A stretch of DNA of 64,000 nt from Hyphomicrobium methylovorum (GTDB lineage: Bacteria > Pseudomonadota > Alphaproteobacteria > Rhizobiales > Hyphomicrobiaceae): assembly GCF_013626205.1 (NCBI RefSeq), contig NZ_QHJE01000001.1:2274501-2338500 (forward strand), given 5' to 3'. Below, piece by piece: positions 23,940 through 38,730 of the stretch. A model generated the notes under the pieces. That model saw only the letters and a program-made list of their open reading frames with translations. It was not told the DNA's origin and made no database searches. Position numbers and translations under genes: made by a program. Position 1 is the first letter of the stretch, and each line of letters starts with the position of its first letter.

Positions 23940-25574
23940 ATGGGCGACCGGCGTTTTTACGCGTCCTTTAGTACGCTTTTGGTTTCGCTGGCGGCATTGT
24001 CGTTGGTGGGCGCTGGCGCGTCGGCGGCCAAGCCCGCATCTGCACGTTACATCCCGACCGATCCGAGCGAAGCCGGGCAGACCTGGCGCGACGGCGGCGA
24101 GGGTGGATATGGGTTCGTCCCTGTATTGCCTGATGGAGTCAGTCCGGAAGAGGGCGAGACGACGACCGAGCCCATCGAGGACGACAGCGACCTCTACGAC
24201 ACCCTTCAAAATGGCGATGCGTCGGGCGGGGCGGTCCCTGCGCGAGGTCAGGATGGCGATGTCGATAGCGCCGAACGCGCGGCGCCTGTTGACGGTATCG
24301 ATACGCCTGTTCTCGATATGCCGGGCACGGGTGCGGTCTCGAATTTCGACAATCGTCCGGCTGCGCCCGATCCGCTGCTTTACCAAATCGAAAATCTCGA
24401 TCCGATCTACGACAACCGCTCGGTGCGCCGCCTGTTCCGGCAAGAGCCATACGATCCGGTGGGAATCAAGGTTGGCAGCTTCGTGCTGTTCCCGGAGCTT
24501 GAACTCGGGACGTCGTACTATTCGAACGTGTTTCACACCACGCCCGCGCGCTCGGATATGGCACTCGACGTCAATCCTTCGGCGCGGCTTGTTTCGAATT
24601 GGTCGCGACATGCGCTGGAGTTCAACGGCCGTGGAACGCTGAGCTTCTACGACACTTACGTGAGCGAGGACGACAGGGATTATGCGCTTGAAGCGCGCGG
24701 GCGTTTGGATATTACGCGGCGAGCGAACATTCAGGCGCTGATCGCGCGGCAGCAATCGTTTGAGGATCGTTCGGCGCTTGATGCGAGCACCGTTGGATCG
24801 CGCGCAAAGATTTTGGTCGATCGCGCCGAGGCGTCGTACAATCAGCGCTTTAACCGGCTGTCGTTGCAGATCCGTGGAAGCGTCACGGACAATTCGTACG
24901 GTGATACGGATATCGCGAATACCGAGTTTAACAACCGAGATCGCGACTTTACGCAATTTGAAGAAGCGGGGCGGGCGACTTGGGAACTCAAGCCGTCGCT
25001 GTCGCCGTTCATCGAAGTCGCCAACAATCACCGCGACTATGCGGAAGTGGCGCAGACGGATTTTATCAATCGGACATCGAACGGACAGCGCTACCGCGTC
25101 GGCATTTCGTTCGGCGATACCGGCGAGATTATCCGTGGAGAGATTAGCCTGGGATACGGCGTGCAGCGGCCGGTCGATAACCGGTTACATGCCGTGGATG
25201 GGTTGATCATCGACGCAAATGCTACGTGGCGCGTGACGCCTCTGACGTCGCTTCTCTTCACCGCAAACTCGGATGTCTCAGAGACGATCACCAGCGGAGT
25301 TGGCGGGGCGTTTTATCGTTCGGCAGGCATTGAGCTTCGTCACCAACTGCGGAGCTATCTCGTTGCGTCGGCCGGTTTCCGATATTCGAACCAGGACTCG
25401 CAGGACGGCGTTATCAACGACAACGAGTTCCGCGAAACGATTGGTCTCGAATATTTCGCCGACCGGAATACCGTTCTGTTCGGCCGGTATTCGCACGTGA
25501 ATTTCGATGGCATCGGAATTCCGAGCGACTACACCGGCGACGAAATTCACGTCGGCATCAGACTGCGGCGGTAG
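23940..25574 (+). CDS. Outer-membrane beta-barrel protein
   Basis: A 544-residue exported protein. The signal peptide covers about residues 1-31 (F-S-T-L-L-V-S-L-A-A-L-S-L-V-G-A-G-A-S-A-A). It is followed by about 130 acidic, low-complexity residues and then, from about residue 160, a long series of amphipathic strands ending in a 14- to 18-strand beta-barrel of the BBP2 type often encoded with exopolysaccharide genes (V-G-S-F-V-L-F-P-E-L-E-L-G near the start of the barrel; I-H-V-G-I-R-L-R-R at the end). It may help export of a surface polysaccharide. I chose ATG 23940 for the clean signal peptide. The function is inferred from family and the neighbouring kdsD, galU and galE. Confidence 0.8.
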   Translation: MGDRRFYASFSTLLVSLAALSLVGAGASAAKPASARYIPTDPSEAGQTWRDGGEGGYGFVPVLPDGVSPEEGETTTEPIEDDSDLYDTLQNGDASGGAVPARGQDGDVDSAERAAPVDGIDTPVLDMPGTGAVSNFDNRPAAPDPLLYQIENLDPIYDNRSVRRLFRQEPYDPVGIKVGSFVLFPELELGTSYYSNVFHTTPARSDMALDVNPSARLVSNWSRHALEFNGRGTLSFYDTYVSEDDRDYALEARGRLDITRRANIQALIARQQSFEDRSALDASTVGSRAKILVDRAEASYNQRFNRLSLQIRGSVTDNSYGDTDIANTEFNNRDRDFTQFEEAGRATWELKPSLSPFIEVANNHRDYAEVAQTDFINRTSNGQRYRVGISFGDTGEIIRGEISLGYGVQRPVDNRLHAVDGLIIDANATWRVTPLTSLLFTANSDVSETITSGVGGAFYRSAGIELRHQLRSYLVASAGFRYSNQDSQDGVINDNEFRETIGLEYFADRNTVLFGRYSHVNFDGIGIPSDYTGDEIHVGIRLRR

Positions 25575-25579
25575 GCGGG

Positions 25580-26473
25580 CTATTTCTTTGCGAGCAGTTG
25601 CGTGATCTCGCGGCGGAAGTCTGCACCGAGATCTTCGCGTTCCAGTGCGAGTGCAACGTTCGCCGTCAGGAACCCGAGTTTCGAGCCGCAGTCGTAAATC
25701 GTGCCGTCGAAACGGACGGCATGGAATGGCTGCGATGCGTCAGCCATCAAACGCAGCATCGAGTCGGTGAGCTGGATTTCGCCGCCCGCACCGTGGGTCT
25801 GATTTTCGAGCAAGCCGAATATCTCGGGCTGCAGAATGTAGCGACCGGTGATGTGCAAGTTCGAAGGGGCTGTGCCCTGCTTCGGTTTTTCGACCATTGA
25901 GGTGATTTGCGAAACCTTGGCGGCGGCGTCCTGGACGCCGACGATGCCGTATTGATGCGTCTGATCTTCAGGGACGGGCGCAACGGCGACGAGGTTTCCG
26001 CCGGTCTCATTATAGGCCGCGATCATTTCCGCCAGGCAGGGTTCGGTGCCGTGATGGATCATGTCGGGAAGCAGCAACGCGAACGGTTCATTGCCGATGA
26101 TCTCGCGCGCGCACCAGACGGCGTGGCCGAGGCCGAGCGGAGCCTGCTGGCGTGTAAAGCTCGTTTGGCCAGCGCCCGGGAGATCGCGTTCGAGCGCTTC
26201 AAGCTCTTTCTTTTTGCCCCGAGAGGAAAGGGTTGCTTCGAGTTCGAACTGGTTATCGAAGTGATCCTCGATGACACCCTTGTTCCGGCCGGTCACGAAT
26301 ACGAAGTGCTCGATTCCCGCAGCGCGCGCCTCATCGACGACGTGTTGCAGAACAGGGCGATCCACGACCGTGAGCATTTCCTTCGGGACGGCCTTGGTGG
26401 CCGGGAGGAAGCGCGTTCCAAGCCCCGCTACGGGCAATACGGCCTTGCGGATCGGCTTGGGGGATCGGGTCAT
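25580..26473 (-). CDS. galU: UTP-glucose-1-phosphate uridylyltransferase GalU
   Basis: A 297-residue nucleotidyltransferase making UDP-glucose. The N-terminal signature is [20 protein letters not shown], followed by [29 protein letters not shown] (catalytic Asp), M-V-E-K-P-K and the Y-D-C-G-S-K-L-G-F near the C-terminus. Length is typical. It is convergent with the beta-barrel gene (five bases between stops) and divergent from galE, its metabolic partner. Confidence 0.95.
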   Translation of the reverse strand: MTRSPKPIRKAVLPVAGLGTRFLPATKAVPKEMLTVVDRPVLQHVVDEARAAGIEHFVFVTGRNKGVIEDHFDNQFELEATLSSRGKKKELEALERDLPGAGQTSFTRQQAPLGLGHAVWCAREIIGNEPFALLLPDMIHHGTEPCLAEMIAAYNETGGNLVAVAPVPEDQTHQYGIVGVQDAAAKVSQITSMVEKPKQGTAPSNLHITGRYILQPEIFGLLENQTHGAGGEIQLTDSMLRLMADASQPFHAVRFDGTIYDCGSKLGFLTANVALALEREDLGADFRREITQLLAKK

Positions 26474-26653
26474 TTCATGCTCCGGGAATTAAACGAGGTA
26501 TCAAGAACAATCTGCTAGTCGTTTCCGATTAACGCCTTGCTCTACGGATTCGACGCGCTCGAAACGGGGCAGGCGGACTGCTAGCGCGGATTTGTCGCCG
26601 CGTGAAGCGGGTGGCTGGTCTTTGTGTCTGTAAAACTCGAGGTTGCGTTCAAG

Positions 26654-27655
26654 ATGAGTGTGTTGGTTACTGGCGGCGCCGGCTATATCGGTAGCCACAT
26701 GGCTCTTGAGCTGTTGGATGCGGGTGCGTCGGTTGTTGTGATCGATAATCTGTCTACGGGGTATCGCTGGGCGGTGCCTGCGGGCGCAGACCTCGTCGTG
26801 GCGGATATCGCCGATACCGATGTCGTGATGGAGACGATCCGAAAGCATAAGGTGGATGCCATCATCCATTTCGCTGGATCGATCGTCGTGCCGGATTCAG
26901 TCGCTGATCCGCTCGGTTACTATTTGAATAACACGGTCAAGTCGCGCGGCTTGATCGCTGCGGCCGTGGCGTCAAACGTGAAGACGTTTATCTTTTCATC
27001 GACTGCTGCCGTTTATGGCAATCCGGTGGAGAATCCTGTGACGGAGACGGCGGCGCTCACCCCGATGTCGCCCTATGGTTCGTCAAAGCTGATGACGGAA
27101 GTCATGCTTGCGGATACGGCAAGGGCGCACGACTTCCGCTTTGTCGCGCTGAGGTACTTCAACGTTGCGGGCGCCGATCCGAAAGGGCGGTCCGGGCAAT
27201 CGACGCCGAAGGCGACCCATCTGATCAAGGTCGCGTCGGAAACTGCGCTCGGCAAGCGGGCGCAGATGGAAGTGTTCGGCACCGATTATCCGACACCCGA
27301 TGGCACGTGCATTCGCGACTATATCCAGGTCAACGATCTTGCTTCGGCGCATCTCGCGGCGCTGACCTATCTGCGGAATGGCGGCGCTTCCGATATATTC
27401 AACTGCGGATATTCGAAGGGATATTCCGTGGATGACGTGATCGCGGCGGTGAAGCGCGTTTCAGGCGTTGATTTCAAAGTGGTTCGTTCGCCCCGGCGCG
27501 CCGGGGATCCGGCCGCAATCGTGGCGGCATCCAACAAGCTGCGCGCGACGCTCGGATGGCGCCCAAAGCACGAGGATCTCGACGGAATCGTTGGGCAAGC
27601 GCTTGCGTGGGAGCGGCGGGTCGATCAGCTCAAGGGTACGTCATTAACGGCGTAA
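26654..27655 (+). CDS. galE: UDP-glucose 4-epimerase GalE
   Basis: A 333-residue short-chain dehydrogenase-like epimerase converting UDP-glucose and UDP-galactose. The NAD-binding G-G-A-G-Y-I-G-S-H is at about residues 7-15; the catalytic S-S-T-A-A-V-Y-G and Y-G-S-S-K are present, with P-Y-G-S-S-K-L giving the Tyr/Lys pair. R-Y-F-N-V-A-G-A-D and P-D-G-T-C-I-R-D-Y-I are hallmark GalE segments. I chose the ATG at 26654, directly before the nucleotide-binding strand. It is divergent from galU across 180 bases, so a shared regulatory region is likely. Confidence 0.94.
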   Translation: MSVLVTGGAGYIGSHMALELLDAGASVVVIDNLSTGYRWAVPAGADLVVADIADTDVVMETIRKHKVDAIIHFAGSIVVPDSVADPLGYYLNNTVKSRGLIAAAVASNVKTFIFSSTAAVYGNPVENPVTETAALTPMSPYGSSKLMTEVMLADTARAHDFRFVALRYFNVAGADPKGRSGQSTPKATHLIKVASETALGKRAQMEVFGTDYPTPDGTCIRDYIQVNDLASAHLAALTYLRNGGASDIFNCGYSKGYSVDDVIAAVKRVSGVDFKVVRSPRRAGDPAAIVAASNKLRATLGWRPKHEDLDGIVGQALAWERRVDQLKGTSLTA

Positions 27656-27741
27656 AGCCGCAAAATCGCCCTGAAATTTGCGCATCCGAAGGCACTCCGT
27701 TACGCCTGATTACGGGCGGCGCACGAACCTTCAGGGATGAG

Positions 27742-28998
27742 ATGAGCTTCAACACGACATTCTTCCGGGCATGCACGCTGGTTTTCTGTTCGGTGCTTGC
27801 ATGGACCTGTTTGGTTGGCAGCAGCGATGCTCGTCCCGGTGATGATTTCCCGGCGTTTGTCGAAGGTCTTTGGCCGGAGGCAAAGAGTGCTGGCGTCAGC
27901 CGTAAAACGTTCGACGCGGCGTTTGCGGGGCTGATGCCCGATCTTTCGATCCCGGATCTCGATCTTCCCGGGCGGCCTAAGGTCGACAACAGCGGGCAAG
28001 CGGAATTCACAAAAACGGCGGCGGATTATCTCTCGGTTCCGTATCTGACGAAGCTTGCTGTGCAGGGTCGTAAATTTCTCAAGGATCACGATACAGGATT
28101 GCGTCGGATCGAGAAGCTGACTGGCGTTGATCGGTTCACGCTCGTTGCGATCTGGGGACGCGAGACCGCTTACGGCAGCTATAAGCCGCCGAACGACGCC
28201 ATTCGCATGCTGGCGACGCTGGCATACACCGGCAAGCGCAAGGATAAATTTCGCGAAGAGCTGATCGCGGCGCTCAAGATGCTCGAATCCGGCGTACCAC
28301 GTTCGGACATGCGCTCGTCTTGGGCCGGTGCTTTGGGCCTGACGCAGGCGATGCCGACGGAATACTTCAAGTTCGCGACCGATGGGGATGGCGACGGTAA
28401 GATCGATATCTGGCGCTCGGTGGAAGATGCGCTCGCGTTTACGGCGCGGCAGCTTGAAGGCAAGGGATGGGTGCGCGGGCAGCGCTGGGGCTATGAAGTG
28501 ATCGCGCCGCCGAAATCCGATTGTTCGCTTGAGGGCCCGCCCGATACGCGTCCGATCAGCGAATGGGTGCGCATGGGTTTCCGCAAAGTCGGTCCCAAGC
28601 CGTTTACAGCGGATGAGATGAAGCAAGACGCTTATCTGATGATGCCTGCGGGAGGATATGGCCCCGCATTCCTGGCTGGGCAAAACTTCCGCGTTATTCG
28701 CCTCTACAACACATCTGATCTCTATGCGCTGTTCGTCGGCAATCTGTCGGATCGTATCCGGGGTGGCGGCGATTTCGCGACGCCGTGGGATTCATTCTCG
28801 CAGCCGCGGACGAAAACGGTTCACGATCTCCAGGCCCGGCTGCAAACGCTCGGCTATCCGATGGATAAGATCGACGGCAAGATCGGTTCGAACACGCGCA
28901 AGCAGATTGGCCGCTATCAGAAGACGAACGGCATCAAAATCGACTGTTGGCCGTCCGAATCGGTGCTAAAGCACGCCAATTCGCAGGCGGCACGCTGA
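27742..28998 (+). CDS. Lytic murein transglycosylase (MltB family) with peptidoglycan-binding domain
   Basis: A 418-residue exported enzyme cutting the glycan strands of peptidoglycan. The signal peptide spans about 1-29 (L-V-F-C-S-V-L-A-W-T-C-L-V-G-S-S-D-A). The catalytic SLT2 domain (about 30-330) holds the catalytic glutamate in W-G-R-E-T-A-Y-G-S and the substrate motif S-S-W-A-G-A-L-G-L-T-Q-A-M-P. A peptidoglycan-binding PG_binding_1 domain of about 60 residues follows (L-Q-A-R-L-Q-T-L-G-Y-P, I-G-S-N-T-R-K-Q-I). A cysteine in the signal region (T-C-L-V-G-S) is not in a clear lipobox. ATG 27742 was chosen because it starts a signal peptide. It follows galE by 86 bases and may be co-transcribed. 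Confidence 0.92.
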   Translation: MSFNTTFFRACTLVFCSVLAWTCLVGSSDARPGDDFPAFVEGLWPEAKSAGVSRKTFDAAFAGLMPDLSIPDLDLPGRPKVDNSGQAEFTKTAADYLSVPYLTKLAVQGRKFLKDHDTGLRRIEKLTGVDRFTLVAIWGRETAYGSYKPPNDAIRMLATLAYTGKRKDKFREELIAALKMLESGVPRSDMRSSWAGALGLTQAMPTEYFKFATDGDGDGKIDIWRSVEDALAFTARQLEGKGWVRGQRWGYEVIAPPKSDCSLEGPPDTRPISEWVRMGFRKVGPKPFTADEMKQDAYLMMPAGGYGPAFLAGQNFRVIRLYNTSDLYALFVGNLSDRIRGGGDFATPWDSFSQPRTKTVHDLQARLQTLGYPMDKIDGKIGSNTRKQIGRYQKTNGIKIDCWPSESVLKHANSQAAR

Positions 28999-29154
28999 TC
29001 TGCCTGTCTCAGGCGATGGGGTGTTAGGCGGGGGCGTCTGATGAGTTGGAGCGTGGCTCGCAACGCGGTATGCTTCGCTTCGGGCCGCTCTTCTAAAGGC
29101 GTCCGTGAAGACACTTTCGAGAGACACCTTCGAGTGACAAGGCAACGCGCCCGG

Positions 29155-30480
29155 ATGAGACAAGGCCTTTTCCGTCTGCCGGTCTGGATCGCGACAGTCG
29201 CGATGGCGATGGCAATTGCGCTGTTCTCTCTTTCTGCGCACGCTGCAAATGAGGATCAAGGCGCGACGTTCCTCACACCGTTTCCAGATGGTGACGTTTA
29301 TCAGATCTCGGCTTTTGGCGATGGCTTCGCTGAGGGCTTGCTGAGCGGGCTGATACAGGCGTTCAACGCTGACGTACGTCTCAACATCGATCGGCAGATC
29401 AACACGGTTCCACCTGTCGGCGCGGCGGATTTCGAAGCCAAGGTTGCGGCGCTGGAACAGAAGATCGCCAGTAAGCCGCTTGGCGCGGCTGTCGTCATGA
29501 TTGGCGAGAACGTCTGGATTTCATTGCGCAACCGCGACGGCAAGCGCCTCGCTATGGGCGGCGAAGAGTGGGTGGCGGAATTTACGCGCCGGATCGACCT
29601 GCTGATGCGTGCGTTCAAGCGTAAGAACGTCGGCGTCTATTGGGTCGGCCTTCCGATCCTTGCGCGCAATGACGCAAACGACATCGCGCAGCGTATGAAT
29701 GGCGTCTTGCGCGAACGCGCGTACCTCAACGGGTACAAGTATATCGACGCCTATCAAGGCTTCACCGATGAAGCGGGCGGGTATTCGGCATACGGGCCCG
29801 ATCTCGAAGGCGCTATCCGTTTGCTGCGCCTCAGGAATGGTGTGCACTTCACGGTAGCGGGTAATCGCAAGCTCGCGCATTTCGTGGAGAAGGAGCTTCG
29901 GAGCGATCTCAACCAGGCGAAGAGCAACCGCAATCTGCCACTTCTTGGCGCGGAAGCGGAGCAGGCCAGAATCAATCCCGGCAATGCCAACAAGACGCCT
30001 TCGCCGACTTCGCCAGCTGCCAACGCTGCGGATGCGGGAAAATCCGCGCCGACGGTTCGTAGCGCCGCTCCGTCGAGTGCTGCGACCGATACGTCCGGAG
30101 ATCAGAAGGCCGACAACGGCCGCGTGACGTTGAAGCTCGTCAACAACCACGGGCGGGAAGAAACGCAAACGATCGAGATCGTGCGTCCCGCAATTCCTGC
30201 GTCTGTTGTCGCGCTCATGGCGCGGCGCGAGGGATCGGGCCAGCGCGGAGACTTGATCGTCGATCAAATTGCGGGCGGCTATACGCTGATGAGTTCGATC
30301 ACGCCTCCGGGCGGCGGAAATCGCGGGCGGTTGTCGCCAACGCAAGCGCCGTACTTCCGGCTGCTGGTCAAGGGCGAACGGCTGCAGCCCAAACCCGGGC
30401 GCGCCGATGACGTGGCCTGGCCGCCGAAGCCTGATTCAACGAGCAACGCGAAGATGGGCGAGACGTCGCCGCGTGGCTGA
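29155..30480 (+). CDS. Exported SGNH/DUF459-family protein with altered catalytic residues
   Basis: A 441-residue protein of the DUF459 branch of SGNH hydrolases. From ATG 29155 a signal peptide of about 31 residues (L-P-V-W-I-A-T-V-A-M-A-M-A-I-A-L-F-S-L-S-A-H-A) leads into the domain (about 45-265), with a low-complexity Ala/Ser/Pro linker (about 275-320) and a C-terminal segment of unknown fold. The nucleophile block reads F-G-D-G-F-A-E-G-L, with glycine where SGNH hydrolases have serine. The last block reads R-N-G-V-H-F-T, with Asn where Asp is usual; the histidine stays. A longer start at 29041 is also open but puts 38 basic residues before the signal. It follows the lytic transglycosylase and probably acts in the periplasm. 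Confidence 0.75.
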   Translation: MRQGLFRLPVWIATVAMAMAIALFSLSAHAANEDQGATFLTPFPDGDVYQISAFGDGFAEGLLSGLIQAFNADVRLNIDRQINTVPPVGAADFEAKVAALEQKIASKPLGAAVVMIGENVWISLRNRDGKRLAMGGEEWVAEFTRRIDLLMRAFKRKNVGVYWVGLPILARNDANDIAQRMNGVLRERAYLNGYKYIDAYQGFTDEAGGYSAYGPDLEGAIRLLRLRNGVHFTVAGNRKLAHFVEKELRSDLNQAKSNRNLPLLGAEAEQARINPGNANKTPSPTSPAANAADAGKSAPTVRSAAPSSAATDTSGDQKADNGRVTLKLVNNHGREETQTIEIVRPAIPASVVALMARREGSGQRGDLIVDQIAGGYTLMSSITPPGGGNRGRLSPTQAPYFRLLVKGERLQPKPGRADDVAWPPKPDSTSNAKMGETSPRG

Positions 30481-30585
30481 CGGCTGTCATCGATGCGCGT
30501 TGCGCTTGCGGGTTATTTCCTCTTACGCTCGTTTGCCGCGCCCCTTCGGCATCCCGCCGCCGCTTTAGCGTGTGCTGGATAGCTT

Positions 30586-31419
30586 ATGCCCATCGCCGTT
30601 TTTGCTTTGGTTCTATTTGCTGCGTTTTTGCATGCCGGTTGGAACGCCATTGTAAAAAGTGGCGAGGACAAGCTCTTTTCCACGATACTCGTCGCGACGT
30701 CCGCAGCATTTGCGGCGGCATTTATGCTGCCATTTCTGGACCCGCCGGCGCGCGAGAGTTGGCCGTTCATTGGCGCGTCGGTTCTTGTTCACATCATCTA
30801 CTTTGCTCTCCTTGCACTCGCTTACCGGCTTGCCGACATGGGGCAAGCCTATCCGCTGATGCGGGGAACGGCGCCGCTGCTCGTTGCGCTCGTGAGCGCA
30901 TTCGTGATTGGCGAGGCGCTCTCGCAGGCCGCCTGGATCGGCGTCTCGCTCATCTCTTTCGGCATTCTTGCGATGGTGGCCGAGGGGCGCAGACGTGACG
31001 GTCGCGGGCTTGCCGTTGCGCTCGCAAACGCCGTCGTGATTGCGGGATATACGCTTATCGACGGCAATGGCGCACGGCTGTCAGGCTCCCCAGTAAGCTA
31101 CGCCGCTTGGGCGTTTCTACTGACCGGCGTTGTGCTTGCCGTTTGGGTGTTCTTTCGACACCGAGAGCAATTTTGCGCGTTCGCGAAGCGTAGCTGGCGC
31201 TGGGGGCTCGTCGGCGGAAGCGCGACCGTCGTTTCCTACGGCATCGTGCTCTGGGCAATGACAATGGCGCCGGTTGCCGTCGTCGCTGCCTTGCGGGAAA
31301 CGTCCATTCTGTTTGCGACTGTGATCGCCGGAACGGTGTTGCGCGAACGCCTGAGTGGCGTTCGCATTGCGGGCGCTTGCATCATCGCGCTCGGCGCCAT
31401 TGCTTTGCGTCTTGCGTGA
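30586..31419 (+). CDS. EamA/DMT-superfamily transporter
   Basis: A 277-residue inner-membrane protein with about ten hydrophobic helices in two EamA repeats. Segments typical of the superfamily are F-L-H-A-G-W-N-A-I-V-K near the first helix, Y-R-L-A-D-M-G-Q-A-Y-P-L-M-R-G-T-A-P-L-L-V-A-L at the end of repeat one, and A-A-L-R-E-T-S-I-L-F-A-T-V-I-A-G-T-V-L-R-E-R-L near the end of repeat two. Such proteins export metabolites or amino acids; the substrate cannot be predicted. It is convergent with gltD, whose stop is only eight bases away. Confidence 0.88.
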   Translation: MPIAVFALVLFAAFLHAGWNAIVKSGEDKLFSTILVATSAAFAAAFMLPFLDPPARESWPFIGASVLVHIIYFALLALAYRLADMGQAYPLMRGTAPLLVALVSAFVIGEALSQAAWIGVSLISFGILAMVAEGRRRDGRGLAVALANAVVIAGYTLIDGNGARLSGSPVSYAAWAFLLTGVVLAVWVFFRHREQFCAFAKRSWRWGLVGGSATVVSYGIVLWAMTMAPVAVVAALRETSILFATVIAGTVLRERLSGVRIAGACIIALGAIALRLA

Positions 31420-31426
31420 CGTCAGC

Positions 31427-32866
<1,440 letters not shown>

Positions 32867-32919
32867 TGATCTGTCTCTGCTTTGGTGCGTGAAGTTTCGG
32901 ATGCGCTTCGAAGCGAACG

Positions 32920-37644
<4,725 letters not shown>

Positions 37645-37658
37645 TTTCGTGCCTCATG

Positions 37659-37734
37659 CAGCCGATATCGGCCTAGTCTAATTCCAAAGACAGAGATGTT
37701 TCGCGGACTTTTATCGACAGCCGAACATCGGCTG
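37659..37734 (-). promoter_or_regulatory. Two related dyads upstream of gltB
   Basis: GCCGATATCGGC at 37661-37672 is a perfect 12-bp palindrome 17 bases upstream of the gltB start. CAGCCGA-ACA-TCGGCTG at 37718-37734 is a perfect 7-bp inverted repeat 74 bases upstream. Both share the pattern CAGCCGA-N2/3-TCGGC and their centres are about 60 bases apart. They could be paired operators of a gltBD regulator. Confidence 0.45.
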
Positions 37735-37744
37735 ATCTTCGTTT

Positions 37745-38119
37745 GAAGGCGGATGCTCTGCCGCCAGTCAGGCGCAATGTCGTTCGTTTGCGGCTTGCTG
37801 TGTTGACGGGGCAGGAAATCTACCGAGCCGTCGTCAATGCTCGAACTGCGGTCGCTGATTAGCGCGTCTGTTTTCGACGCATGCGTTTTGACGCGGCCGC
37901 TGTCAGAGGCGCGCGCTGGTCTGGCGGACGTGCTTTCAAATGCAACATCGGCTTTCCAATAAAGGTCAGCAATACTGACCTATATGCTTCATTATGCAGA
38001 TTTGTGTTTCGCGCACAAGTGCCAATGCAAATAACTTTTTCCCGAGAATATTCGAAATGCGGGGCGGGGGCGGAAAGATAGAAAATTTCGTGTGGTTGCC
38101 AAGCGTCAGGCAACGCAAA
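37745..38119. other. Non-coding gap between gltB and hsp20
   Basis: The 532-base gap between the two divergent transcripts holds the gltB upstream region and, at its far end, the hsp20 terminator. In between I see no convincing gene; short open frames lack ribosome-binding sites. The one clear structure is the inverted repeat at 37963-37981. Confidence 0.5.
37963..37981. promoter_or_regulatory. Perfect 19-base dyad of unknown use
   Basis: AGGTCAG-CAATA-CTGACCT is a 7-bp perfect inverted repeat with a five-base centre, of the size bound by TetR-, GntR- or LuxR-type dimers. The bases after it (TATATGCTTCATTATGC) are AT-rich, as near a promoter. No gene starts close by on either strand. Confidence 0.35.
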
Positions 38120-38144
38120 GCAGCCGCGCGAAATGCGCGGCTGC
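38120..38144 (-). terminator. Intrinsic terminator of hsp20
   Basis: Perfect 10-bp stem GCAGCCGCGC/GCGCGGCTGC with a five-base loop, 33 bases after the hsp20 stop on the minus strand, followed by TTTGCGTT. It resembles the terminator at 7681 in ending TTTGCGTT. Confidence 0.75.
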
Positions 38145-38177
38145 CCGATTGACGAGTCTACGAGGACGTTTGCCGGA

Positions 38178-38636
38178 TTAAACGGCTTGAGCTTCCAGCT
38201 GTTTCGTCGGCTTACCGCCCGTGATGGCGATCGTCCGCGGCTTTTTGCTTTCCGGGACGTTGCGGACGAGATCGACATGCAGCAAGCCGTTCTCGAACTT
38301 GGCTCCGGTCACATCGACATGGTCGGCGAGCTGGAAGCGACGGTCGAAAGCACGTGCCGCGATGCCGCGATGCAGGTACGTCTTGGCGTCTGCGGTGTCG
38401 GCGCTCTTGCCGCCGGAGACGGTCAACGTCTGCTCTTTGACCTCAATTTTCAGGTCTTCGGGGGAGAAGCCCGCTACGGCCAACGTGATGCGGTAGGCGT
38501 TATCGCCGGTTCGCTCGATGTTGTAAGGCGGGTAAGTGGAATCTGCGTCGAAGCTCGTTGTTTGATCAAGCAACTGGAACAAGCGATCGAAGCCGATAGC
38601 TGAACGGTAGAAGGGTGCAAACTCAGTGTGTCGCAT
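38178..38636 (-). CDS. Small heat-shock protein, Hsp20 family (IbpA-like)
   Basis: A 152-residue holdase chaperone. After an N-terminal arm (M-R-H-T-E-F-A-P-F-Y-R-S-A-I-G-F-D-R-L-F) the alpha-crystallin domain (about 35-125) carries Y-P-P-Y-N-I-E-R, L-A-V-A-G-F-S-P-E-D-L and L-H-R-G-I-A-A-R-A-F-D-R-R-F-Q-L-A, then N-G-L-L-H-V-D-L. This is class A of the rhizobial small heat-shock proteins (IbpA-like). ATG 38636 sits just after GGAGG. An upstream GTG start at 38693 would translate through the thermometer leader and is not favoured. Expression appears controlled by a heat-shock promoter and an RNA thermometer. Confidence 0.93.
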   Translation of the reverse strand: MRHTEFAPFYRSAIGFDRLFQLLDQTTSFDADSTYPPYNIERTGDNAYRITLAVAGFSPEDLKIEVKEQTLTVSGGKSADTADAKTYLHRGIAARAFDRRFQLADHVDVTGAKFENGLLHVDLVRNVPESKKPRTIAITGGKPTKQLEAQAV

Positions 38637-38724
38637 GACATATCCTCCAAAAGAAGCGACATGTGAGACGAGCCGACCAAGGGCCCGGCTCAACGTGTTG
38701 CGATCCCGCTTTGCGGCGACCGCA
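38637..38724 (-). ncRNA. ROSE-type RNA thermometer in the hsp20 5' UTR
   Basis: The roughly 88-base leader has the ROSE organisation: a series of hairpins (GCGG...CCGC near 38715, GAGCCG...CGGCTC near 38680) ending in a stem at 38638-38664 that hides the ribosome-binding site. There ACAT-G-TC-G-CT pairs with AG-GA-T-ATGT, with a single unpaired G opposite the Shine-Dalgarno GGAGG, the hallmark of ROSE elements in rhizobial small heat-shock genes. Warming would open the stem and allow translation. The call rests on hand folding. Confidence 0.8.
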
Positions 38725-38730
38725 CACCAA

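Noticed and set aside
37859-38278. 139-codon minus-strand frame running past hsp20 toward gltB
   Set aside because: It overlaps hsp20 in another frame and runs through the hsp20 terminator.
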